Assembly (NCBI GenBank): GCA_002426015.1
Contig: DINS01000035.1
Location: forward strand, 338,852-344,881
Source of the DNA: Flavobacteriaceae bacterium UBA5534
GTDB taxonomy: Bacteria; Bacteroidota; Bacteroidia; Flavobacteriales; Flavobacteriaceae
Direction of reading: 5' to 3'
DNA length: 6,030 nt
The notes below the pieces were generated by a model. The model searched no databases, was not told where the DNA came from, and saw only the letters and a program-made list of their open reading frames with translations. The position numbers and the translations under genes were made by a program. Positions 1-6,030 of this stretch are shown here, in pieces. Position 1 is the stretch's first letter. Each line of letters begins with the position of its first letter.

Positions 1-150
1 GATAGGTTTATTCTTATATACTATTTTTTTATTATAAATATCAAAACAAATCGTATCCGCGTTACAGGTTTTGTAAATTTTGTCATGGCTTAAATCACTA
101 CCATTACCTGTACCAACACTACTTCTAAAAGGCTCTTTATCGTTTTTCAT
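1..150 (-). CDS. Unrecognised protein, N-terminal 50 codons only (3' end outside window)
   Basis: This reading frame opens with ATG at 150-148 and stays open for 50 codons to the window edge, so its C-terminus is missing. The visible part begins MKNDKEPFRSSVGTGNGSD. It is hydrophilic, has no signal peptide or membrane segment at its start, and carries two cysteines near residues 33 and 39 (TCNADTIC). I do not recognise the family. The start was chosen because two ATGs just upstream (in the 155-180 stretch) run straight into TAA stops. It lies 32 nt downstream of the RND pump gene on the same strand, so it could be read through from the efflux operon or from its own promoter. A soluble cytoplasmic protein is an inference from the visible residues only. 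An uninterrupted frame in such AT-rich DNA, with sensible amino-acid composition, makes a real gene likely but not certain. Confidence 0.55.
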   Translation of the reverse strand, partial: MKNDKEPFRSSVGTGNGSDLSHDKIYKTCNADTICFDIYNKKIVYKNKPI

Positions 151-168
151 TACTTTACATTTTTACTT

Positions 169-196
169 AAAACATATTTCTATTAAAAATCTTCAA
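169..196 (-). promoter_or_regulatory. Possible weak Bacteroidota-type promoter for the downstream gene
   Basis: On the minus strand there is TTG at 196-194, a 17-nt spacer, and TATGTTTT at 176-169. This resembles the Bacteroidota -33/-7 pattern (TTG, then TAnnTTTG), with the final G replaced by T. It overlaps the last codons and stop of the pump gene and sits about 20 nt before the ATG at 150, which would leave a very short leader. Such matches arise easily by chance in AT-rich DNA, so this is only a candidate. Confidence 0.2.
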
Positions 197-3100
197 GCAT
201 TAATTCGTCTATAGTTTTATTTGTTCCTTTTTTATTTGACCACTTTTTTTCTAAACTTCTAAAAATAGCATATACAATAGGCACTACTATTAAGGTTAGA
301 AAAAGAGAACTCAATAAACCACCAATAATAACCCAAGCTAAACCATTATTTAATTCGGCTGCAGCACCTGAAGCCAATGCTATTGGAACCATACCAATAA
401 CCATTGCTATTGTGGTCATTAAAATAGGTCGAAGACGCGCATGATTTGCTTGAATAAGTGCGTTATAAGTATCTATACCCTCTGTTTCTCTATGTTTTGC
501 AAAATCTACCAAAAGAATAGCATTTTTACTTACAAGACCTATAAGCATTATAATACCAAGAATTGTAAAAACGTTTAACGCATTATTTGTTAAAGCTAGT
601 ATTAACAATGCTCCGATGAAAGATAGCGGTATTGAAAAAAGCACTATAAAAGGATCTATAAAACTATCGTAAAGTGCTACCATTACTAAATATACTAGCA
701 GAATTGCTGCGATTAAAGCTACTCCTAGACTACCAAAACCTTCACTTTGATTTTCCATATCTCCACCCCAAACATAGTTGACACTTTGAGGTTTTTTTAT
801 TTTAGAAAATTGTTGTTCCCATTCGGCTGCAATTGTTCCTGTTGGTCTACCTACAGTTTGACCTTGAACTGTTACCGATGCACTTTTGTCTCTACGCTCT
901 AACACACTTGGGCCCGAGCTCTCATTAACATTTGCAAATTGGTATAGTTTTATTTTTTCTCCGTTGTCATTTAAGAATGTAATATCCCTAACATCATCAA
1001 TGTTTGATTTCCCATTATCTGCGTAGGCAATATTGATATCGTATTCATAACTACCATCTCTATATTTAGTATCATTATTACCAGATAATGCTACTTGCAT
1101 AGATGATCCAACATTTTGCAATGACAAACCAAGAGCTGCCATTTTATCTCTATCTACCTCTACTAAAACTTCTGGGTTTCCCGTTTCAACAGATAACTTT
1201 ATACCTGTTGCACCAGGTATATTTTTAAGTTTATCTGCTGCTTTATTTGCAAAGACCATCGCACTGTCTAAAGTATTACCTGTAACTACTAAAGCCAATG
1301 GGGCATTTTCTGCAGACCCCATAAGACCAACAGGCACGGTTTTAATTTTAACACCAGTAGTTAACTCCTGTATCTTTCTTTTTATTTTAGCAGCATAGAC
1401 ATAAGAATTATCGCTTCTTTTGCTTTTATCTATTAACGTAACTGTTATTTCTGATTTATAAGAGGTAGCTTGACTTGTACCAACGCCATCACTACTTTGG
1501 CCTACGGTTGTTACAATGCTTTTCACTTCATTTTGCTGGCTTAAAAATGCTTCAACTTTTTGGGTAACAAAATTTGTTTTTTCTATTGTAGCATCTTTAG
1601 GCAGTTCTAATTGCACCAAAAATTGTCCTCTATCTGTTTTTGGGAAAAATGCTGTACCAATGTACCCTGTTGGAATTAACGCTATTGAAGCTATAAACAT
1701 GAGCAAAACAACTGCCAATGTTCGTACTTTGTGTTTTAAAGACCATTTTAAAATTAAGGTTACATAATCTGTAAACTTATCTAGACCTTTTTCAAATCCC
1801 AAGATGATTTTACCAAACATATTTTTTCCTGTGATATGTTCTAACTTTCCATATCTTGAAGACAACCAAGGTACAATGGTAAAGGAAGATAACAGTGAAA
1901 ATAATGTTGCAATAATAACTGTTACACAAAACTCTGCAATAATATCTGTAACAAGCCCACTACTTAAAGCAATAGGTAAAAATACAACCACAATTACTAG
2001 TGTAATTGCTGTTACTGTAAAACCAATTTCTTTGGATGCATCATAAGAAGCTCTCACTTTATTTTTACCCATTTCCATATGGCGGTAAATATTTTCTAAT
2101 ACTACAATAGCATCATCAACCAAAATACCAACAACCAATGAGAGCCCTAACAAACTCATTAAATTAAGCGTATATCCCAATAAATAAATCCCGATAAATG
2201 TTGCTATTAATGATGCTGGAATGGATATCATTACAATAATTGAATTCCTAATGCTATGTAAAAAGAATAGCATAACAAAAGCCACTAAAACAACCGCTAG
2301 CAACAAGTCATGTATTACAGAATCTGCTGCTGCAAGTGTAAACTCGGTAGAATCATCAACAATATTTAGTTTTAAATCTATATTAGCATAATCACTTTCA
2401 AGGCTGACAACTTCTTTTTTTATGGCTTCACTTACCGCTACCGCATTGGCATCCGACTGCTTAATTACCTGAATAAGGATCGCATTGTTTTGATTAATTC
2501 TAGAAATTTTTTCGACTTCTTTTTGTGAGTCTTGTACATCAGCTACGTCAGACAATCTAATTTGTGAACCTTCGGGTGAAGCTACCACTAGGTTTCTTAA
2601 TTCACTAATTGTTTTAAACTTACCTGATAGCCTTACAATCATTGTTTTTTCCCTAGTCTCTATATTTCCTGTTGGAAAGTCAAGATTATTTGCCATAATG
2701 GCTTGTTGTACCTGCGGGATTGATAAACCATAAGCATTTAAAAGATTGGGGTTTAAATCAATTTTAATCTCTCGTTCTTGACCACCTATTAGGTTTACTT
2801 GTGCTACTCCATTAATTCTTGATAAAATGGGCTGTATCTTTTTGTCCATTACATCAAAAAACTCAACATTATTCATTGACGATGTTGCACCAATAGAAAT
2901 AATAGGCAAATCACTTAACGAGAATTTGTTTAAAGATGGTGGATCAATATCTTCAGGCAAATCCTTTAAAATAGCATTTATTTTTCTTTGTGCATCATTT
3001 AGAGCATAGTTTACATCGGCATCATTATTTAATGTAACCGTTACTACAGATAAACTTTCAAAAGATTTAGCTTCTAATTTTTTAATATTTTCCATTGAAG

Positions 3101-3314
3101 ATACTGCGTCTTCAATTTCTCGGGTAACTGTATTTTCTACTTCGCTAGGTGATGCCCCTGGGTAAGTCGTTGTAATAGATACTACATTTATACTAAATTT
3201 AGGAATAAGATCATACCCTAGTTGGGTGTAACTAAACAACCCACCTAAAATTAATACCGTGAATAAAACAATGACTATACTTGGACGCTTTATTGAAATT
3301 TCTGCTATTTTCAC
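183..3314 (-). CDS. RND efflux pump, inner-membrane permease (HAE1/AcrB-like)
   Basis: This is a proton-driven RND transporter of the inner membrane that captures substrates from the periplasm and outer membrane leaflet and passes them to the adaptor and channel encoded just upstream. At 1043 residues it is full length for the family. It has the duplicated 12-TM layout: TM1 near 10-30, a large periplasmic loop, TM2-6 near 336-483, TM7 near 531-548, a second periplasmic loop, and TM8-12 near 862-1018. The proton-relay residues are visible: D400 and D401 in TM4 (GILVDDAIVVLEN), K930 in TM10 (GLVSKNAILLVDF), and R962 with T967/T968 in TM11 (RLRPILMTT). The segment FFPKTDRGQF (556-565) matches the HAE1 pattern after TM7. 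The start is GTG at 3314-3312, supported because KIAEISIKRP fits the usual RND N-terminus and an in-frame stop lies three codons before it. A hydrophilic tail of about 25 residues ending DELMLEDF follows TM12. The start lies 6 nt after the adaptor stop. The family call is firm; the substrate is unknown. Confidence 0.96.
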   Translation of the reverse strand: MKIAEISIKRPSIVIVLFTVLILGGLFSYTQLGYDLIPKFSINVVSITTTYPGASPSEVENTVTREIEDAVSSMENIKKLEAKSFESLSVVTVTLNNDADVNYALNDAQRKINAILKDLPEDIDPPSLNKFSLSDLPIISIGATSSMNNVEFFDVMDKKIQPILSRINGVAQVNLIGGQEREIKIDLNPNLLNAYGLSIPQVQQAIMANNLDFPTGNIETREKTMIVRLSGKFKTISELRNLVVASPEGSQIRLSDVADVQDSQKEVEKISRINQNNAILIQVIKQSDANAVAVSEAIKKEVVSLESDYANIDLKLNIVDDSTEFTLAAADSVIHDLLLAVVLVAFVMLFFLHSIRNSIIVMISIPASLIATFIGIYLLGYTLNLMSLLGLSLVVGILVDDAIVVLENIYRHMEMGKNKVRASYDASKEIGFTVTAITLVIVVVFLPIALSSGLVTDIIAEFCVTVIIATLFSLLSSFTIVPWLSSRYGKLEHITGKNMFGKIILGFEKGLDKFTDYVTLILKWSLKHKVRTLAVVLLMFIASIALIPTGYIGTAFFPKTDRGQFLVQLELPKDATIEKTNFVTQKVEAFLSQQNEVKSIVTTVGQSSDGVGTSQATSYKSEITVTLIDKSKRSDNSYVYAAKIKRKIQELTTGVKIKTVPVGLMGSAENAPLALVVTGNTLDSAMVFANKAADKLKNIPGATGIKLSVETGNPEVLVEVDRDKMAALGLSLQNVGSSMQVALSGNNDTKYRDGSYEYDINIAYADNGKSNIDDVRDITFLNDNGEKIKLYQFANVNESSGPSVLERRDKSASVTVQGQTVGRPTGTIAAEWEQQFSKIKKPQSVNYVWGGDMENQSEGFGSLGVALIAAILLVYLVMVALYDSFIDPFIVLFSIPLSFIGALLILALTNNALNVFTILGIIMLIGLVSKNAILLVDFAKHRETEGIDTYNALIQANHARLRPILMTTIAMVIGMVPIALASGAAAELNNGLAWVIIGGLLSSLFLTLIVVPIVYAIFRSLEKKWSNKKGTNKTIDELMLEDF

Positions 3315-3320
3315 GTGATA

Positions 3321-4415
3321 TTATTTAGATTGATTGTTACTATTTGCTTTGTTCATAACCTTAACTTTGGTTCCATCATCTAAATTTATCTGACCATTGG
3401 TTACTACTATATCGCCTTTACTTAAACCATTAACTATTTCTACGGAATTTTCAGTTGATATCCCTGTTACTACTTTTGTTAATACAACTGTGTTATCTGG
3501 TTTTAAAACAAAAACTTGTTGACTACTCATACTACCAACAAATGCTTTTCTGTTTATACTTAATTTTTTACTTGATGATGTTTCAAAATTTACTGAACCA
3601 TACATACCTGCTTTAAGCATTGTATTTACAGTATTTGTTACTTCTAATTCTACTGGAAAGCTTAAGGCTTCGTCTGCCTTTGGGGCAATAAAACTCACTA
3701 TGCCTTTAAAGGTTTTATCTGGTATTGCACTTACCTTAATATTTATGGTATCTCCTTGTTTAATGGTAGCTATTCTATTTTCGCTAATCGATGTTTTAAA
3801 TTTTAAGCTAGAAATGTTTACTATTTCAAAAAGACTAGTCCCTGGACTTACCACTGTTCCTGGTTCTACAGTTTTTAAATTTATTATACCATTAATAGGT
3901 GCTTTAATGGTAGCGTCTCCATAAGAGATTTTAGATTGGTTTAATGCTGCTTCAGCATTACTCAAGTCTAGTTTTGCTTTATCGACATCTTGCTTTGTAA
4001 CACCTCCTGATTTAAAGGCTTCGCTGTATCTGTTATAATTGGTTTTAGCATTTTGATAAGCTGCTTTTGCTTTTTCAAGGTCTACTGAAATTTGGTCTGC
4101 CTTTACCAATGCTAATGGTTGACCAATAGATACTCTGTCGCCTTCTTTTACAAAAACCTTTAGTACTCTTCCCGATTGTTCTGCAGACATTTGCAACTCC
4201 TGTAATGGGGCAAAAACACCATTGCTCTTATGGGCAGTGTTTATTACAGCATATTTTACAGTATCTACCTCTACGTTAACAAACTCATTCTGTTGTGCTA
4301 CTATTGCTGTTTCTTCTTCGTTTTTTGATTTGTTTTTATTTAAAACAAAAACTATGATTGCTAGAGCAGCAAGCGTTATAATTATAATAACTAGATTTCT
4401 AGAAAGTTTTTTCAT
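3321..4415 (-). CDS. RND efflux periplasmic adaptor (membrane fusion protein, HlyD/AcrA type)
   Basis: This is the periplasmic adaptor that joins the inner-membrane pump to the outer-membrane channel. The 364-residue protein has an N-terminal hydrophobic anchor at about 8-25 after a basic MKKLSRN start. No lipobox cysteine is present, so it is probably a membrane-anchored rather than a lipidated adaptor. The domains follow the standard order. The first lipoyl half is at about 77-105 (GRVLKVFVKEGDRVSIGQPL), then a short alpha-helical hairpin at about 108-165 rich in Ala, Lys and Asn. The second lipoyl half is at about 168-199 (ATIKAPINGIINLKTVEPGT), then a beta-barrel domain at about 203-280 and a membrane-proximal domain at about 285-354 (VEIVNGLSKGDIVVTNG). 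A polar Asn/Ser/Lys tail ends it. The ATG at 4415 follows the channel gene stop by 8 nt, preceded by an A9 tract and no Shine-Dalgarno. Its stop is 6 nt before the pump start and in the same frame. Gene order and domains make the role secure. Confidence 0.95.
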   Translation of the reverse strand: MKKLSRNLVIIIITLAALAIIVFVLNKNKSKNEEETAIVAQQNEFVNVEVDTVKYAVINTAHKSNGVFAPLQELQMSAEQSGRVLKVFVKEGDRVSIGQPLALVKADQISVDLEKAKAAYQNAKTNYNRYSEAFKSGGVTKQDVDKAKLDLSNAEAALNQSKISYGDATIKAPINGIINLKTVEPGTVVSPGTSLFEIVNISSLKFKTSISENRIATIKQGDTINIKVSAIPDKTFKGIVSFIAPKADEALSFPVELEVTNTVNTMLKAGMYGSVNFETSSSKKLSINRKAFVGSMSSQQVFVLKPDNTVVLTKVVTGISTENSVEIVNGLSKGDIVVTNGQINLDDGTKVKVMNKANSNNQSK

Positions 4416-4416
4416 C

Positions 4417-4425
4417 TTTTTTTTT
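4417..4425 (-). repeat. A9 homopolymer at the channel-adaptor junction
   Basis: Nine consecutive A on the minus strand span the last two bases of the channel gene's TAA stop and the spacer just before the adaptor's AAGATG start. A-rich leaders favour translation initiation in Bacteroidota, which lack strong Shine-Dalgarno use, so the tract may act as the initiation context. Length changes here would alter the spacing without changing either protein. Confidence 0.5.
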
Positions 4426-5809
4426 AATTTAATAATGTATTAAGTTCCCCTTTAGCTTTTAATAATTGTAATTCAGCTATTTTATAGTTGAGTTGCGATT
4501 GATTTAAATTGTTTTTAGATTCAATAAAAGAGTTTTGCGCATCTAATAAATCTGTAAGTGTCGCCAAACCATTGTAATAGTTATTAGAAACATCTTCTAA
4601 AACGCTTCTTGATAATGCCACATTTGATTCTTGGTTTTGGATGTTGATTAGGCTTACTCGAATTTCGTTAATGGCATTTCTAAAGTTTAATTCAATAGCC
4701 AACTGCGTATCTTTAATATCCGTTTTTACAGCTTCAATATCTATGTTTGCCTGTCTGACTTTTGACCTAGTTAAAAACCCATTGAAAATCGGAATTTTTA
4801 AGTTTAAACCTACTGAAGCCACTTCGAACCAATTGGCATCACTACTACTTCCTCCAAAAATTGGGAAATCATTACCCAAACCCTGATAATTATAATTTGC
4901 ACTAAAAGATAACGAAGGGTAATACTCTGCCTGAATGGCATTTTTTTGATAATTCAACAAAGCTTCCTGCGTTGTTAAAAGTTTATATTTATTAATATTT
5001 TCAACATCAATCTCTTCATTTTCACTTATCATTTTAGTGATTTGAAAATTTGGTTCTGGAAGTTGTATTTCATAATGAATAGGATAGCCCATCAAAAATT
5101 TTAATGTATTCTTCTGCAGCGTTAGTGCATTTAATGCTTCTTGCTTCTTTGTTTGAATATTTGACAGCTCTACATCTAACCTGTCTATATCAATTTTTTT
5201 TGCCAACCCATTTTCATATTTACCTTGAAGCACCTGACGAACTTTTTGGGTATTTTGAAAGCTGCTGTCTATAACATTGAGTTTTGCCTGTTCTATATAA
5301 ACCTGATAGTAGTTTGTTGCTACTTTTTCAATAACCTCATCATTGGTAAGCTGCTGATTTATTCTGTAAAATTCTCTAGATGATTTTGCTGCTTTTAATC
5401 CTGTAAAAATAGATTGATCAAATAAATTTTGGGTTAATTGGGCACCAATTGTACCATTCCATTTTTGACCAAATTCTGCAAAAATTGTAGTACCTGGTTG
5501 CCCTAATATTTCGCCAGGAAGTGCGCTTTTTTGTAATAACGGATTATAAGTAAGCCCACCTGTACCAGAAAGTTGAGGTAACAAATTGGCTCTTACTTCT
5601 TGTATTTCATATTCCGCGTTTTCTACATCTAGCTTTGCTTTAATGGCTTCTGCTTTATTATTAAGCGCATAGTCAATAGCACTCTTTAAAGTCAGTTCTT
5701 CTTTAAAAAGTTTATTGCTATTATTTTCTTGCGCATATAAAACGTTTACTAAAAGACCTAAAATAACTAGGAACGTATAGGCTGTTGTTTTTTTTGCTTT
5801 TATCATCAT
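4424..5809 (-). CDS. TolC-family outer-membrane efflux channel (OEP)
   Basis: This is the outer-membrane exit duct of the tripartite pump, expected to act as a trimer with an outer-membrane barrel and a periplasmic helical tunnel. From ATG 5809 the product has 461 residues, typical for the family. A signal peptide covers about 1-26: basic MMIKAKK, a hydrophobic core, and probable cleavage after VLYA before QENN. There is no lipobox. Two homologous OEP repeats follow, at about 38-245 and 272-458. The first has ANLLPQLSGTGG (74-85) and QNLFDQSIFTGL (127-138). The second has the parallel YYPSLSFSANYNY (296-308) and the IPIFNGF turn (339-345), then YYNGLATLTDLLDAQNSF (411-428), a hallmark of the family. 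A longer frame is open back to a GTG at 5839, but that lies inside the preceding gene and would put ten residues before the signal peptide. The ATG at 5806 is an equal alternative start. The start is 7 nt after the preceding gene's stop. An A8 tract lies in codons 5-7 of the signal peptide. Confidence 0.95.
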   Translation of the reverse strand: MMIKAKKTTAYTFLVILGLLVNVLYAQENNSNKLFKEELTLKSAIDYALNNKAEAIKAKLDVENAEYEIQEVRANLLPQLSGTGGLTYNPLLQKSALPGEILGQPGTTIFAEFGQKWNGTIGAQLTQNLFDQSIFTGLKAAKSSREFYRINQQLTNDEVIEKVATNYYQVYIEQAKLNVIDSSFQNTQKVRQVLQGKYENGLAKKIDIDRLDVELSNIQTKKQEALNALTLQKNTLKFLMGYPIHYEIQLPEPNFQITKMISENEEIDVENINKYKLLTTQEALLNYQKNAIQAEYYPSLSFSANYNYQGLGNDFPIFGGSSSDANWFEVASVGLNLKIPIFNGFLTRSKVRQANIDIEAVKTDIKDTQLAIELNFRNAINEIRVSLINIQNQESNVALSRSVLEDVSNNYYNGLATLTDLLDAQNSFIESKNNLNQSQLNYKIAELQLLKAKGELNTLLN

Positions 5810-5816
5810 ATATTTA

Positions 5817-6030
5817 TTAAAAAGGATTGAAAGAAACACCTAGATTTATATAAGGTGCTGTTGTGGGTTTAAACTCTAGTAAATAATTATTGTCACTAAA
5901 TGATTCGCCTTTTTCGGAAACTCTTGACCTTATGACATTTAAAACACCTGCTTTTGCAGTTAACACAATTTTATTTTTTAATAAATACTCGTAAGTGATA
6001 CCAGATTTTATATGTGTCTGTCTAAATTCA
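5817..6030 (-). CDS. C-terminal end of a probable outer-membrane beta-barrel protein (5' end outside window)
   Basis: A frame is open from the window edge (first full codon at 6029) to tandem TAA stops at 5819-5817 and 5816-5814, giving the last 70 residues of a protein. The sequence alternates polar and hydrophobic residues in strand-like blocks: HIKSGITYEYLL, KIVLTAKAGVLN, and the final PYINLGVSFNPF. It ends in phenylalanine, the usual C-terminal signature of outer-membrane barrel proteins. The barrel call is therefore an inference from strand pattern and terminal residue; I cannot assign a family with confidence, though an uncharacterised Bacteroidota outer-membrane barrel family such as DUF6268 is possible. 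Only 7 nt separate its stop from the TolC-type channel ATG, so the two are very likely co-transcribed. Its N-terminus, signal peptide and any upstream promoter of the operon are outside the window. Confidence 0.6.
   Translation of the reverse strand, partial: EFRQTHIKSGITYEYLLKNKIVLTAKAGVLNVIRSRVSEKGESFSDNNYLLEFKPTTAPYINLGVSFNPF

Noticed and set aside
151..182. Rho-independent terminator after the pump gene
   Set aside because: The 32-nt spacer shows no GC-rich inverted repeat followed by a T-run on the minus strand.
1516..2046. Open frames on the plus strand at 1516-1767 and 1804-2046
   Set aside because: They lie antisense inside the well-supported RND pump gene, have no recognisable domains, and their composition mirrors the complement of the pump's membrane and loop codons.
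2827..3009. Plus-strand open frame of 60 codons
   Set aside because: It is fully antisense to the conserved first periplasmic domain of the pump and has no independent support.
183..3314. Heavy-metal (HME/CusA-type) assignment for the pump
   Set aside because: The TM4 motif carries a paired DD and the post-TM7 segment reads FFPKTDRGQF, both fitting HAE1. I saw no methionine cluster of the kind used for metal transport.
3700..4886. Plus-strand open frames at 3700-3924, 4222-4443 and 4641-4886, some with hydrophobic stretches
   Set aside because: They are antisense to the adaptor and channel genes. The hydrophobicity comes from reading A-rich lysine/asparagine codons on the opposite strand.
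5810..5839. GTG at 5839 as an earlier start for the TolC-type channel
   Set aside because: It overlaps the end of the preceding gene and places a non-signal extension before a clear signal peptide. ATG at 5809 or 5806 fits better.

Overview
This AT-rich window most likely comes from a Bacteroidota genome, probably a member of the Flavobacteriaceae. The reasons are the low GC content, the lack of Shine-Dalgarno-like sequences before the starts, the A-rich leaders, and the style of the encoded proteins. The genus cannot be told from the sequence alone.

All supported genes lie on the minus strand, so transcription runs from high to low coordinates. In that order they are: the C-terminal end of an outer-membrane beta-barrel-like protein (5817-6030, cut by the window edge); a TolC-type outer-membrane channel (4424-5809); a membrane-fusion/periplasmic adaptor (3321-4415); an RND inner-membrane pump (183-3314); and the N-terminal 50 codons of an unrecognised protein (1-150, running off the window). 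The gaps between the first four are only 7, 8 and 6 nt, which points to a single operon. The gap to the last gene is 32 nt. There is no terminator-like hairpin there, but a weak promoter-like sequence overlaps the end of the pump gene.

The three complete genes encode a full tripartite RND efflux system. The pump uses the proton gradient (D400/D401 in TM4, K930 in TM10, R962 in TM11). The adaptor bridges the periplasm, and the TolC-like trimer carries the substrate across the outer membrane. Sequence features favour the HAE1 (multidrug-type) subfamily, but the substrate cannot be deduced. No regulator lies in the window.

The window is mostly conventional. The points worth a second look are an uncharacterised barrel protein tightly linked to the efflux genes, an adaptor and pump that share a reading frame across one stop codon with a GTG start, homopolymer A-tracts at the adaptor start and in the channel signal peptide, and the unknown downstream gene. 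I see no evidence of a novel system, and no mobile elements, RNA genes or CRISPR. No gap between genes exceeds 32 nt.
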